DNA of 64,000 nucleotides from Asticcacaulis taihuensis. Its GTDB lineage: Bacteria; Pseudomonadota; Alphaproteobacteria; Caulobacterales; Caulobacteraceae. Under the pieces are notes generated by a model. That model made no database searches and was not told where the DNA came from. It saw nothing but the letters and a program-made list of their open reading frames with translations. The DNA is taken from positions 682,001 through 746,000 of the forward strand of contig NZ_FMTS01000001.1 in the NCBI RefSeq assembly GCF_900100255.1, written 5' to 3'. The translations under genes were made by a program, and so were the position numbers. Positions within the stretch are counted from its first letter, which is position 1. Each line of letters starts with the position of its first letter. Below, in pieces: positions 8,028-16,872 of this stretch.

Positions 8028-8341
8028 AAGGTATCTCTCCATTCAGAGTTCGAGGACCAGGGAGGACATGCGCCAGATATACCGGCAGCGGCCCCTCGGC
8101 CAATTGTGAAAAAGAAACTTACGCCCGCAAACCAAAGGCGTGCAGGAAGATCGGCCTTGCCCATACATGAGGCGAACTGCCTTGTCCAGACAAAGCCTGC
8201 TTCAAAAGGGATTTTTGATCGCTTTTTGCCGATTTTCTGAATGACTGCGACCTTTGCAGCATTCGCAGATGCGACATTTTGTTGCCGTAACGACTGACTT
8301 CTCCCCTTGGCGGAAAGCCCGGCAGCGCCTATTGTAACCAT
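8028..8341. other. Intergenic region between divergent rpsU and COQ9 genes
   Basis: About 314 bases that must hold the promoters of two divergent genes. On the minus strand a TTGGCC / TATATC pair with 16-base spacing (around 8080-8110) is a weak sigma-70 candidate for rpsU. A short GGCC-flanked palindrome lies in the same place. No convincing gene is visible on either strand. Confidence 0.35.
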
Positions 8342-9016
8342 ATGACCCTGTCCGCGCCCCTTTCCGGTCTTAAGGCCGCCGAATCCCGCCTGGCGAAGGC
8401 CGTGGCCGCCTTTGTGCCCGAACTCGGCCTGAACCGGCAGAGCGTGGAAGCCGGGGCGCGCAGCTTGGGGCTAAGCGAAGGCGAGCGCGACCTGATCGCG
8501 CCGCATGGCGCCGCCGATATCGCCGCCATCCTGTGGCGCGAGCACGATGAGAACTTGCTTCGCCCGGAAACAGCCGAATCGCTGGCTGGCATGAAGATCC
8601 GCGAAAAAATCGCCTTCCTCCTCAATACCCGGCTCGACGCCGCCGCTCATGACGAAAAGCTGGCCCGGCGCCTGATGGGCTATTTCGCCCTGCCCCACCA
8701 TGCCGCGCTCTACCATCGCCTGCTCTGGCAAACCGCCGACATCATCTGGCGGCTGGCCGGTGACACGGCGCTGGACGAAAATCACTACTCCAAGCGCATG
8801 ATCGTTTCCGGCATCATCACCACCGCGATGATGACCCGCCTGTCGCTTGGTGGTTCTTTGGGCAGGGAAGCTCAGCTTGAACAGATCGACCGCAATATCG
8901 AACAGGTCATGCAGTTCGAGAAATTCAAGGCGAAGCTGCCGGTCAAGCCGGAAGAGATCGCGCTCAATCTCGCGCGCACCCTGGGGCGCCTGAGATTCGG
9001 ACAAAACGCCGCATGA
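8342..9016 (+). CDS. COQ9 family ubiquinone biosynthesis protein
   Basis: A 224-residue COQ9 homologue. In mitochondria and alphaproteobacteria COQ9 binds lipids and supports hydroxylation steps of ubiquinone synthesis, together with COQ7. The N-terminal half is helical and resembles a TetR fold. The C-terminal COQ9 core is recognisable by IIWRLAGDTALDENHYSKR. The protein is presumably cytoplasmic or membrane-associated. Its stop overlaps the start of the next gene (ATGA at 9013-9016), so a small secreted metal-binding-type protein is translationally coupled to it, which is unexpected. Confidence 0.85.
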   Translation: MTLSAPLSGLKAAESRLAKAVAAFVPELGLNRQSVEAGARSLGLSEGERDLIAPHGAADIAAILWREHDENLLRPETAESLAGMKIREKIAFLLNTRLDAAAHDEKLARRLMGYFALPHHAALYHRLLWQTADIIWRLAGDTALDENHYSKRMIVSGIITTAMMTRLSLGGSLGREAQLEQIDRNIEQVMQFEKFKAKLPVKPEEIALNLARTLGRLRFGQNAA

Positions 9017-9342
9017 CGGCCGTGCGCGCCCTGCTCGCCTGCGTCTGGCTGCTGTTCTCAATGACGGCGACCATGGCAGCGCCGGCAGTGGCCAGCGACA
9101 TGTCCTGCCATATGGATCATATGGAAATGACCGGCAAGCCGGCGCCGCACCACAAACCGGATACGCCTGCGACGCCCCAGACGGTCATGCCCTGTTGCAG
9201 CCAGCCGGTGCTGGCGGCCGGTACTGAGCCGGTGCCGCTTCTGTCTCGCCCCTATCAAAGGGCCCGCTTGCTTCCCGCACGGTCTATGCCCTTGTCCGAT
9301 CTGCCCGCCCGCCTGGAGCCGCGTCCGCCGAAAATCACTTGA
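9013..9342 (+). CDS. Small secreted His/Met/Cys-rich protein, probably copper-related
   Basis: A 109-residue protein with an N-terminal signal peptide (cleavage probably after the Ala-rich stretch near residue 25). It is followed by a cluster of Cys, His and Met residues (CHMDHMEM), a His-His pair and a PCCSQP motif. These are soft-metal ligands typical of periplasmic copper-handling proteins. The C-terminal half is Pro/Arg-rich and low in complexity. The gene is coupled to COQ9 by a 4-base overlap and followed 43 bases later by a Met-rich outer-membrane candidate. The copper role is inference from composition. Confidence 0.65.
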   Translation: MTAVRALLACVWLLFSMTATMAAPAVASDMSCHMDHMEMTGKPAPHHKPDTPATPQTVMPCCSQPVLAAGTEPVPLLSRPYQRARLLPARSMPLSDLPARLEPRPPKIT

Positions 9343-9385
9343 TGGAATAAACTCTTTTTCATCAAATATTTTCAGGAGACAGCTT

Positions 9386-10735
9386 ATGTCTTATCTAAAG
9401 TCGACAACCGCCCTGGCGGTGCTTTTTGCGTTGTCCGCCGCGTCGGCCTTCGCCCAAAACATGCCCAATATGGATATGCCGGCACAAACCGCCGCGCCTG
9501 ATCATGGGGCAGACCACACACAGGATCAGAAGCCGCCTGCCACCTCGTCCCAAACCGTGGATCATGACATGTCCGGCATGGATATGTCCAATATGGACAT
9601 GTCGCACATGGATCATATGAACATGAGCCATATGGGGGACGCCTCGAAATCCGGCTGGCAGGTCATGTCACATGCCGTGCTGAACTTTGTGGCGGATAAT
9701 CAGGAAGGCCCGCGCGGCGGTTCGAAAAACTTCGTCGAAGGCATGGCCATGATCATGGCGTCGCGCGAGCTGGACAATCGCAATACGCTCGACCTCAACC
9801 TGATGCTGTCGCCTGACGCCTTCATGGGCAAGGGTGGCTATCCCCTGCTGCTGCAAACCGGCGAAACGGCGGATGGCGTGCATCATCTGGTCGATGCCCA
9901 GCATCCGCACGACCTTTTCATGGGTGCTACCGCCAAACTGACGCACCGTTTCGATGGTAACGCCAAAGCCTTCGTCCTCATCGGCTGGCCGGGTGAATTC
10001 GGCTTCGGCCCGACCGCCTTCATGCACCGGGCGTCCGGCGAAAACTTTCCGACCGCACCGATCACCCATCACTGGCTCGATTCCGGCCATATCACCATGG
10101 GCGTAGTCACCGCCGGTGTCGCCAAGGGGCCATTACAGCTTGAGGTGACGCAGTTCACCGGCCGCGAACCGGATCAATACCGCTTCAACCTCGATACGCC
10201 GAAGCTGGATTCCACGGCGGTTCGCCTCACCTGGCAGGTCAGCGATCGCCTGACAGCGCAAGCTTCGTGGGCGCACCAGGTCAGCCCCGAACAACTCGCG
10301 CCGGATGAAGACCTCCAACGGCGATCGGTGAGCTTCGATTACAATCGCGCCTTCAGGGCCGGGACGCTCTATTCAACCCTGGCCTGGGGGCGGAAAGAGA
10401 TTGAGCATAGTAGCGAAAAGCCTTCCGACGGATACCTGTTCGAGAATACCTTCAAATTCAACGAAAAATGGATGGCGTTGGGCCGTCATGAGCGCGTCTA
10501 TAATGACGAACTGGTCCATGACGGCGCTTACTGGGTGAGCAAGACCGAGATCGGCGCCATCCGCACGTTCGATCTGGGACATGACATGACGCTCGGCCTT
10601 GGGCTGGTGCGCCAGTTCAATGAAGTGCCCGATGTCCTGAAGCCGGTTTATAGCGATCACCCCAACGGCACGGTCGGCTTTTTACAGCTCAAGATCCACC
10701 CGATGTCTGGCTCAATGACTGGCATGAAGATGTAA
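9386..10735 (+). CDS. Met/His-rich putative outer-membrane protein, probable copper resistance
   Basis: A 449-residue exported protein with a signal peptide cleaved around residue 23. An N-terminal segment of about 60 residues follows, dominated by repeats of Met, Asp, His and Ser (for example MDMSNMDMSHMDHMNM). The rest, from about residue 90, alternates polar and hydrophobic residues with many aromatic turns, as in outer-membrane beta-barrels. Met/His repeats of this kind bind copper or silver in CopA/CopB-like proteins. A strong ribosome-binding site (CAGGAGA) precedes the ATG. I cannot assign a named family; CopB-like function is inference. Confidence 0.65.
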   Translation: MSYLKSTTALAVLFALSAASAFAQNMPNMDMPAQTAAPDHGADHTQDQKPPATSSQTVDHDMSGMDMSNMDMSHMDHMNMSHMGDASKSGWQVMSHAVLNFVADNQEGPRGGSKNFVEGMAMIMASRELDNRNTLDLNLMLSPDAFMGKGGYPLLLQTGETADGVHHLVDAQHPHDLFMGATAKLTHRFDGNAKAFVLIGWPGEFGFGPTAFMHRASGENFPTAPITHHWLDSGHITMGVVTAGVAKGPLQLEVTQFTGREPDQYRFNLDTPKLDSTAVRLTWQVSDRLTAQASWAHQVSPEQLAPDEDLQRRSVSFDYNRAFRAGTLYSTLAWGRKEIEHSSEKPSDGYLFENTFKFNEKWMALGRHERVYNDELVHDGAYWVSKTEIGAIRTFDLGHDMTLGLGLVRQFNEVPDVLKPVYSDHPNGTVGFLQLKIHPMSGSMTGMKM

Positions 10736-10739
10736 CAAA

Positions 10740-10776
10740 AAATCTCCGTCGAAGGTGATAACTTCGGCGGGGATTT
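10740..10776. terminator. Bidirectional terminator between convergent genes
   Basis: A 15-bp stem (10740-10754 with 10762-10776) with two T/G wobbles and a 7-base loop. It is flanked by A-rich sequence on the left and T-rich sequence on the right, and lies between the stop codons of the Met-rich protein and the Sel1 gene. Confidence 0.7.
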
Positions 10777-12011
10777 CATTGTGTCTTGGCTACGACCTCA
10801 TAATCATGAGCAATCCAACTACAAGCTTCCTCCTGATAAGGTTCAAGCTTGTCGCCTCGCAAATAATGTAGTCGGCACTCAGCCTCTGATCCATCACCAC
10901 CTGACGCATTATTCTTTTTGTAATTAGCGATGACGCGGTCGTACAAACTCATGGCCGCCGGCAGGTTTTGAGCGACAATGTCGCCGCGCTCATATTGCTT
11001 CGCCAATAACATCATAGCCTCCGGCACATCATCTTCTGACGCCTTAAGCAGAAAAGATATTGCACCTGTCGGATCCACTGCTTGTCCCAGCAAGCGCATC
11101 ATGTCAGACTGAAGAAGTGCCGCTCCCCATAAATATTGCGCCCAATTATTTCCATCCTCCGCAGCTTGCCTGATAACAAGAAGTGCCTGACGCTTGTCTT
11201 CATCTGAACAAGGAAGTGTTTTGATTTGCGCGCATATCAGTACCTGTTCCGCAGCATTTATACGACCATACAAACGCGCTTCAGCTAGCCCTTCAGGTGT
11301 AAGCTCTTGAAAGCGGACTATATCCTGCGGCAAGCCCCATCCGGCTTCGATTGCTTTCTTCATCCATGCAACAGCTTCATCGATTGTGGCCTGAGGTGAG
11401 AGATCAAGCGCCACCTTATCTGACGATACTAATAACTGCGCGATAGCGTACATTGATGTCGCATCGCCTTGAGCGGCTGCTCTTTTATACCATGCAAAAG
11501 CCTGAACATCATTTTGTTCAAAACCCTCCAAGCCCTGTTCATAATTTTGCGCTACGTTTTTTTGCGCTTCCAAGTCTCCCGACTGTGCTTGTGCCAGAAG
11601 TTCGCGGGTTTGATCTTCTGCTACCTGCCGAAGGTGCTCATCGACAAATGCGTATTTTTCAGGATGCAGCATAGTATCCACAACATATTTGTCGGCTTCT
11701 TCAGCATAGTGCTTTCCCTTTTCCGGGTCTTTTTTGACGCCATCTCCACTCAGATACATTTCCGACAACAGGCCAGCCGCCCAGGGCAACCCACCGTCCA
11801 CGGACTTTTCAAACCATTCAGCGGCTTTTCCCTTATCTATCGGAACGCCCTGCCCATAATAGTAGTTTAGCCCCGTCTGATATTGCGCGAAAACGTCACC
11901 TTTTTCAGCAGTACTCAGACTCTCCTGGAAAGATTGCGCGAAGCTTGTACCTCCCAGTAGAAGTAGCAAGGCACTTGAAATCAAGATACAAATATACCGA
12001 GCTATACGCAT
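10776..12011 (-). CDS. Secreted Sel1-repeat (TPR-like) protein, atypical composition
   Basis: A 411-residue protein with a signal peptide (hydrophobic core of Leu and Ser, cleavage near SFA) and several Sel1-like repeats. Examples are the AQYQTGLNYYYGQGVPIDKGKAAEWF unit, described by its AxYxLGxxYxxGxGVxxDxxKA pattern, and AWYKRAAAQGDATSMYAIAQ. Sel1 proteins act as scaffolds for protein interaction in the periplasm. The start at 12011 follows a GGGGGGA stretch; the upstream ATG at 12074 would place non-secretory residues before the signal. The DNA is visibly more AT-rich and uses different codons from the neighbours, suggesting acquisition by transfer. Confidence 0.8.
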   Translation of the reverse strand: MRIARYICILISSALLLLLGGTSFAQSFQESLSTAEKGDVFAQYQTGLNYYYGQGVPIDKGKAAEWFEKSVDGGLPWAAGLLSEMYLSGDGVKKDPEKGKHYAEEADKYVVDTMLHPEKYAFVDEHLRQVAEDQTRELLAQAQSGDLEAQKNVAQNYEQGLEGFEQNDVQAFAWYKRAAAQGDATSMYAIAQLLVSSDKVALDLSPQATIDEAVAWMKKAIEAGWGLPQDIVRFQELTPEGLAEARLYGRINAAEQVLICAQIKTLPCSDEDKRQALLVIRQAAEDGNNWAQYLWGAALLQSDMMRLLGQAVDPTGAISFLLKASEDDVPEAMMLLAKQYERGDIVAQNLPAAMSLYDRVIANYKKNNASGGDGSEAECRLHYLRGDKLEPYQEEACSWIAHDYEVVAKTQ

Positions 12012-12076
12012 GATCCCCCCAAAATTTGAGGTATAGCATATCCTGGCAGCGGCAGTTTGGACAGAATATAACAAAA

Positions 12077-12107
12077 AAGCCCCGCCGGAGATGCTCCGGC
12101 GGGGCTT
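12077..12107 (-). terminator. Strong intrinsic terminator downstream of the YciI gene
   Basis: A perfect 14-bp GC-rich stem (12077-12090 with 12094-12107), a 3-base loop and, read on the minus strand, a run of six T residues. It lies 20 bases after the stop codon at 12128. Confidence 0.9.
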
Positions 12108-12127
12108 GATTAGAACTCACAGGCAGC

Positions 12128-12430
12128 TTAAGCGGCCAGTTCTGCCTTCGCCTTGAGCCCTTCCAGGCCCGGCGCGGTCGAGGTGATATTGACTTCGGAA
12201 ATGACATATTCCGAGACGCCGTTGATATGGAACGGATCGCGGCGCAGCATGGCTTCGACCGTCTCGCGGTTACCTTCGGCGAAGATCATCCCGCCGGTGC
12301 GCGGTACGCGACGGCCAGCCGCCAGGAACAGGCCGCTGGCATAGCCTTCCTTGAGCCACGCCATGTGGGCTTCGAGGTGACGATCGACTTCGTCATTGGG
12401 GACCGTATAGGTCAGGGTGACAATAAACAT
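12128..12430 (-). CDS. YciI family protein
   Basis: A 100-residue ferredoxin-like-fold protein of the YciI family. It shows MFIVTLTY at the start, the RHLEAHMAWL helix with the conserved His, and an RRDPFHINGV segment with the conserved Asp and Phe. The His/Asp pair is thought to form an active site in relatives such as chloro-muconolactone dehalogenases, but YciI substrates are generally unknown. The ATG at 12430 is preceded by AAAGGAA at a normal distance; an upstream start at 12463 would only add sequence containing this site. It is a single-gene transcript ended by the terminator at 12077-12107. Confidence 0.85.
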   Translation of the reverse strand: MFIVTLTYTVPNDEVDRHLEAHMAWLKEGYASGLFLAAGRRVPRTGGMIFAEGNRETVEAMLRRDPFHINGVSEYVISEVNITSTAPGLEGLKAKAELAA

Positions 12431-12526
12431 GGGTAATTCCTTTAGCTGGGGAGAGCCTTGCAAAGAGAGTGGCCGGCCGGACGATCAAAAGTCAATTCGC
12501 AACTGCAAAAAGCGTGCCTTGCGTGA

Positions 12527-13603
12527 CTAAGCCTTGATGCGGTTGATATGTCCCATTTTGCGACCGGGACGCGGCTCATCCTTGCCATAGACATAGAGGC
12601 GCGACTGCGCCTCAGCGGCCAGGGTGGGCCATTCGAGGATATCCGGTCCCAGAAGGTTGGTCATTTCGACCGTGCAGCGGGCCGATGTATCGCCCAGCGG
12701 CCAGCCTGTCACAGCGCGGATATGCTGCTCGAACTGGTCGCACAGGCAGCCATCCTGCGTCCAGTGACCGGAATTATGCACACGCGGGGCAATCTCGTTC
12801 AGGAGCAGTTCGTCACCCGGCAAAACGAACAGTTCGACCGCCAGGACACCTACATAGTCCAGCCCTTCCAGCACCTTGCGCGCGATTTCATGCGCCGCCG
12901 CCGTCACCGCTTCCGAGACCTGGGCCGGCGCCAGGGTGGTCGAGAGGATACCCCCGACATGATGGTTTTCACCGATCGGGAAGGTCTTGACCTCGCCGTT
13001 CCAGCCGCGCGCCGCCACCACCGAGATTTCACGGGTAAAGCTGGCCTTTGCTTCCAGGATAGACGGACGGCCATTCAGGCTGTCATAGGCGGCCAGTGCC
13101 TCTTCCAGGCTTTTGATCCATACCTGCCCCTTGCCGTCATAACCTTCGCGGCGCGTCTTCAGAAGAGCCGGCAGGCCGGAACTTTTCAGCACGCCCTGCA
13201 AATCCGACAGGCTGTTGATCTCATAGAAATCGACCGTGCCGATACCGGCCTCACGCGCAAAACTCTTTTCCAGAACACGATCCTGGGTGATGCGCAGGGC
13301 CTTGGAGGACGGCGCCACCACGGCGCCCCTGCCGGTCAGGAAATCGAGGCTGGCGGCGGGAACGTTCTCGAACTCGAAGGTAATGACATCGCAGCTTTCA
13401 GCCAGGCGGGCCAGCACGGCCTCGTCGGTATAGGCCGCCACTTTCGAGGCCAGAGACACCTGTGCGGCGGGCGAACCGGCATCCGGTCCGAAGGTCACGA
13501 CCTTGAAGCCAAGCCGCGAAGCGGCCTGAGACAGCATCCGTCCCAACTGGCCATCACCGAGAATACCGATCGTGCTGCCCAGCGGCAGGGGTTCTTTCAA
13601 CAT
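12527..13603 (-). CDS. purK: 5-(carboxyamino)imidazole ribonucleotide synthase
   Basis: ATP-grasp enzyme of purine biosynthesis that carboxylates aminoimidazole ribonucleotide with bicarbonate and ATP to form N5-CAIR. The 358 residues are full length. The N-terminal GILGDGQLGRMLSQAASRLG nucleotide-like fold, the LKTRREGYDGKGQ ATP-grasp loop and the LLNEIAPRVHNSGHWT metal/substrate block are all present. It lies one base downstream of the purE stop on the same strand, forming the classic purEK pair, whose product is converted to CAIR by PurE. Confidence 0.96.
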   Translation of the reverse strand: MLKEPLPLGSTIGILGDGQLGRMLSQAASRLGFKVVTFGPDAGSPAAQVSLASKVAAYTDEAVLARLAESCDVITFEFENVPAASLDFLTGRGAVVAPSSKALRITQDRVLEKSFAREAGIGTVDFYEINSLSDLQGVLKSSGLPALLKTRREGYDGKGQVWIKSLEEALAAYDSLNGRPSILEAKASFTREISVVAARGWNGEVKTFPIGENHHVGGILSTTLAPAQVSEAVTAAAHEIARKVLEGLDYVGVLAVELFVLPGDELLLNEIAPRVHNSGHWTQDGCLCDQFEQHIRAVTGWPLGDTSARCTVEMTNLLGPDILEWPTLAAEAQSRLYVYGKDEPRPGRKMGHINRIKA

Positions 13604-13604
13604 C

Positions 13605-14096
13605 TTAATCTTCTACTGTATCGGGAACGCTGTCGGTCTGGGCCTGGCGCAGGGCTTCGATGCGTTCGGCCAGAGCCGGATCGTTCAGCGCCAGAATTTG
13701 CGCCGCCAGAAGGCCGGCATTCTTCGCCCCCGCCTCGCCGACCGCCAGCGTGCCGACCGGCACGCCCCCCGGCATCTGGACGATGGAGAGCAGCGAATCA
13801 ATCCCCTTCAGGCCATCACGCACCGGCACCGGCACACCCAGTACCGGCAGGGTGGTCATGGAAGCAGTCATGCCCGGCAGGTGTGCTGCGCCGCCGGCGC
13901 CGGCGATGATGACCTTGTAACCCGCCGCCCTGGCCCCCGTGGCGAATTCATAAAGCCTTTGCGGTGTACGGTGCGCCGAGACGACACGCGACATATAGCT
14001 GACGCCCAGTTGGTCGAGCGCGGTGGCGGCGGCCTTCATCACGCTCCAGTCGGAACGGGAGCCCATGATGATGGCAACCTGCGGCGTGTCAGCCAT
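13605..14096 (-). CDS. purE: 5-(carboxyamino)imidazole ribonucleotide mutase
   Basis: Class I PurE, 163 residues, which moves the carboxylate of N5-CAIR to C4 to give CAIR. The signature [15 protein letters not shown] near the N-terminus and the [12 protein letters not shown] catalytic loop with its His are intact. The gene precedes purK with a one-base gap, so the two consecutive purine steps are co-expressed. The promoter must lie in the 192 bases separating it from the divergent GGDEF gene. Confidence 0.97.
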   Translation of the reverse strand: MADTPQVAIIMGSRSDWSVMKAAATALDQLGVSYMSRVVSAHRTPQRLYEFATGARAAGYKVIIAGAGGAAHLPGMTASMTTLPVLGVPVPVRDGLKGIDSLLSIVQMPGGVPVGTLAVGEAGAKNAGLLAAQILALNDPALAERIEALRQAQTDSVPDTVED

Positions 14097-14288
14097 GTGA
14101 AAGTCCTTGAAAAACGGGCCCTTTGAGAAAGGCGCGGAGTATAGTCAGAAGCGTTCGCACTGCAACCCCCTTCCTGCTGATCTCAAATTGTTGGTTTTAG
14201 CGCACGGTTGTTCCCTGGCAGCCCATGGCAGCCCATGGAAAATGCTGTGTGAATATGTGCTCCCTTGCATTGCGCATAGCCCGCTTCC

Positions 14289-15209
14289 ATGCTTTCATAT
14301 GTCACTCAAATGACCAGCGCCACCATCATAAAACTCTCGGAAAGAATGGGCCTAGATTCGCATCATCAAGAGATGACGCCCTCTCCCGCACAGACGCCGG
14401 AGAGCCCCGTGGAAAAGCCGGCGCGCGCCACCACCGCCTCGATGCAGAGCCTGCTTGCCCATTATTTTGAGAGCAATGCCCCGGATGCATCGGCGATTTC
14501 CGCCCCCGATGCCGGTTCAGTTGCCGGGGCTCCCCGCGCTCTGAGCACGCCGCATAGCGAAACCCGCGCGAAAAGTCCGGAAACGGCTGTCCCGCTCACC
14601 GCCTCACCGTCTTCTCTGGTCGCCCAGCCCGACTGGCCGCCAGCGGCGCGGGCGCTGATCGATTCGCTGATGCGGGAAAACGAGTCCCTGCGCGAACAGC
14701 TCCAGCAGCAGGCCCTGCACCTGCAAAGCGCCCAGGGCCAGGCTGACAGCGATGTCCTGACCCCTACCCTCAATCGCCGTGCCTTCCTGCGCGAGGTACA
14801 TCGCGCCATGGCCGATTGCCGACGCTATGGCGAAGACGCCTGCCTGCTCTATCTCGACATGGACGGCTTCAAGGGCATTAATGACGCCTACGGCCATTCA
14901 GCCGGTGATGCGGCCCTGATCTATGTTGCCGAAACGCTCAATGCCAGCGTCCGCGAAGGCGACAGTGTCGGCCGTATCGGCGGAGATGAATTCGCCATTC
15001 TGCTGCGCCATGCCGACCTAAAATCATCCCGCATCAAGGCCATGCGGCTTGAGGCCGAACTGATGATGGGCACATTTGAATATGGCGGCCTGTATCTCAA
15101 GACCGGCGGGTCTTTTGGCGTCCGCGCCTATGCCGCCCAAGCCTCGGCCGAAGCCTGGCTGAGTGAAGCGGACGCCGCCATGTTCCTGGTCAAAAAATCC
15201 TCACGCTGA
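14289..15209 (+). CDS. GGDEF domain protein, probable diguanylate cyclase
   Basis: A protein of up to 306 residues with a disordered Pro/Ala/Ser-rich N-terminal third and a short coiled coil around residues 120-155 (RENESLREQLQQQALHLQ). A GGDEF domain occupies the C-terminus. The catalytic motif is intact as RIGGDEFAILL at about residue 230, preceded by LYLDMDGFKGINDAYGH, so c-di-GMP synthesis from two GTP is expected. No RxxD inhibitory site is obvious and no membrane segment is present. Starts at 14310 or 14346 are equally possible, since none has a convincing ribosome-binding site. Confidence 0.85.
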   Translation: MLSYVTQMTSATIIKLSERMGLDSHHQEMTPSPAQTPESPVEKPARATTASMQSLLAHYFESNAPDASAISAPDAGSVAGAPRALSTPHSETRAKSPETAVPLTASPSSLVAQPDWPPAARALIDSLMRENESLREQLQQQALHLQSAQGQADSDVLTPTLNRRAFLREVHRAMADCRRYGEDACLLYLDMDGFKGINDAYGHSAGDAALIYVAETLNASVREGDSVGRIGGDEFAILLRHADLKSSRIKAMRLEAELMMGTFEYGGLYLKTGGSFGVRAYAAQASAEAWLSEADAAMFLVKKSSR

Positions 15210-15267
15210 TCTTCATATTGAAAGCCATGCTTGGTGGCTACCCGCCGGATTTCATAAAGGCCGAGTA

Positions 15268-16431
15268 TTAGCCATCGAAGGAAAAAAGCCGGCGCTGCTC
15301 GTCGATGGCGAAGGCATCGGTCATGCCGGCGATGTAGTCGCAGATCACCCGCGCACGCGCCGCTTCGGTATCCTTGGCGCACACCCGCTGGAACCACTCG
15401 GTCGGCAGGGTGTCGGGTTCGATCATGAACAGGTCGAACATTTCTTTCAGTGTCCGTTTGGCATGGCTGCGCGTGCGGTTGAGTTTGTAGTGCTTGTACA
15501 TGCGCTCGAACAGGAAGCCGCGCAGGCGGGAAAGATCGTCATAGACCGGCTTTGAGAAGGCCACCATCTGCCGGCGCGCCGTGCGAACATCCTCACCGGT
15601 CTCCACACCGTCTGCCTTCAGGCGGCGCGCGGTCTCGCCCAGCACATCGGCCATCATCGTGCCGATCATCCGCCGCACGCCTTCCAGGCGCAGAAGGCGG
15701 CTGTCGATCGATGGCCAGTCCTTCTGGACCGAAGCCAGGGCGGGGCCGATCAGCGGCACAGTCATCAGGTCTTCGATGGTGAAAAGCTCGGCGCGAAGGC
15801 CGTCATCGACATCGTGATTGTTGTAGGCGATATCATCGGCAAGCGCCGCGCACTGGGCTTCCATCGAGGCAAAAGTATCGGTACGCAAGTCCCATTGATT
15901 ATTGAAATCAACGATGGATTTCCATGACGGCGCCTGCATGTGATGGCTCACGGGACCATTGTGCTTGATGATACCTTCAAGCGTCTCCCAGGTCAGGTTC
16001 AGGCCGTCGAACGCCGGATAGCGTACTTCCAGCCGGGTGATGACCCGAAAGGTCTGGACATTGTGATCGAAGCCGCCCCACGGTTTCATGCACTCGTGCA
16101 ACTGGTCCTCGCCAGCATGGCCGAAAGGCGGATGCCCCAGATCGTGCGACAGGGCGATGGTCTCGGCCAGGTCTTCGTTCAGACCCAGGGAATGGGCCAG
16201 AGACCTGGCGATCTGCGCCACCTCCAGGCTATGGGTCAGGCGGGTGCGGAAATAGTCCCCCTCATTGGCGACGAACACCTGCGTCTTGCCCTTCAGGCGG
16301 CGGAACGCGGTCGAATGAATGATGCGGTCACGGTCGCGCGCGAAGGCGGTGCGCGTCGGGCTTTCCGCCTCGGGATAGAGGCGGCCGAGGCTCTTTTCGA
16401 CGTCAGACGCAAAGGGGGCCAGGGGCTTCAT
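15268..16431 (-). CDS. dgt: Deoxyguanosinetriphosphate triphosphohydrolase-like protein
   Basis: HD-domain dNTP triphosphohydrolase, 387 residues, that hydrolyses dGTP (or other dNTPs) to the nucleoside and triphosphate. The HD metal site is visible as [17 protein letters not shown], with the upstream [14 protein letters not shown] histidine and a later [16 protein letters not shown] aspartate pair. The ATG at 16431 is preferred to 16614, since GGAGAGATC lies just before it and the upstream extension lacks family similarity. It is divergent from erpA. In alphaproteobacteria this gene is often next to erpA and xthA, as here. Confidence 0.93.
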   Translation of the reverse strand: MKPLAPFASDVEKSLGRLYPEAESPTRTAFARDRDRIIHSTAFRRLKGKTQVFVANEGDYFRTRLTHSLEVAQIARSLAHSLGLNEDLAETIALSHDLGHPPFGHAGEDQLHECMKPWGGFDHNVQTFRVITRLEVRYPAFDGLNLTWETLEGIIKHNGPVSHHMQAPSWKSIVDFNNQWDLRTDTFASMEAQCAALADDIAYNNHDVDDGLRAELFTIEDLMTVPLIGPALASVQKDWPSIDSRLLRLEGVRRMIGTMMADVLGETARRLKADGVETGEDVRTARRQMVAFSKPVYDDLSRLRGFLFERMYKHYKLNRTRSHAKRTLKEMFDLFMIEPDTLPTEWFQRVCAKDTEAARARVICDYIAGMTDAFAIDEQRRLFSFDG

Positions 16432-16542
16432 GATCTCTCCGCAAGCTAGTTTCCCTGTCGCTATACTGATTTTCCTAAAAAATCTTTGGGAAATATGGCG
16501 CGAGGGGCTGATTTTGCCGGCGAATGCGCCCATATTGCCGCC

Positions 16543-16872
16543 ATGAGCCACAATATCACCCTCACCGCCTCCGCCGCGAAACATCTCAATGCCCTGAGCA
16601 ATGAAGCCGGCCATCCGGTCATGCTGCGCGTCATGGTCGAGGGCGGCGGCTGTTCGGGCTTCCAGTACGTGCTTGATTTGACCGACACGGCCAATCCGGA
16701 CGAGAGCCGTATCGAATATGAGGGCGCCACGGCCCTGGTCGATGAAGTCTCCGCCCCCCTGATGGCGGGTTCAATGATTGACTATGTCGAGGAACTGGTC
16801 GGTTCCCAGTTCAAGATCCTGAACCCACTGGCCGTGGCCTCCTGCGGCTGCGGCACCAGTTTCTCTCTTTAA
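16543..16872 (+). CDS. erpA: Iron-sulfur cluster insertion protein ErpA
   Basis: A-type carrier of 109 residues that delivers [4Fe-4S] clusters to apoproteins. The three conserved cysteines are present: Cys37 in GGGCSGFQY, and Cys101 and Cys103 in SCGCGTSF near the C-terminus. The ATG at 16543 gives the standard length; an upstream in-frame ATG at 16486 lies in the divergent promoter region. A branched palindrome begins at the stop codon (16871), separating it from xthA. Confidence 0.95.
   Translation: MSHNITLTASAAKHLNALSNEAGHPVMLRVMVEGGGCSGFQYVLDLTDTANPDESRIEYEGATALVDEVSAPLMAGSMIDYVEELVGSQFKILNPLAVASCGCGTSFSL

Noticed and set aside
7982-8341. 119-codon open frame on the minus strand upstream of rpsU
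   Set aside because: It overlaps the start of rpsU in another frame, has no ribosome-binding site and no protein-like pattern; the region is better explained as divergent promoters.
12548-13909. 453-codon open frame on the plus strand opposite purK and purE
   Set aside because: Antisense to two clear purine genes, no domain, no ribosome-binding site.
14219-14240. Direct repeat GGCAGCCCAT in front of the GGDEF gene, considered as an operator
   Set aside because: Only two adjacent 10-base copies, likely a simple slippage duplication; no symmetry or known motif.
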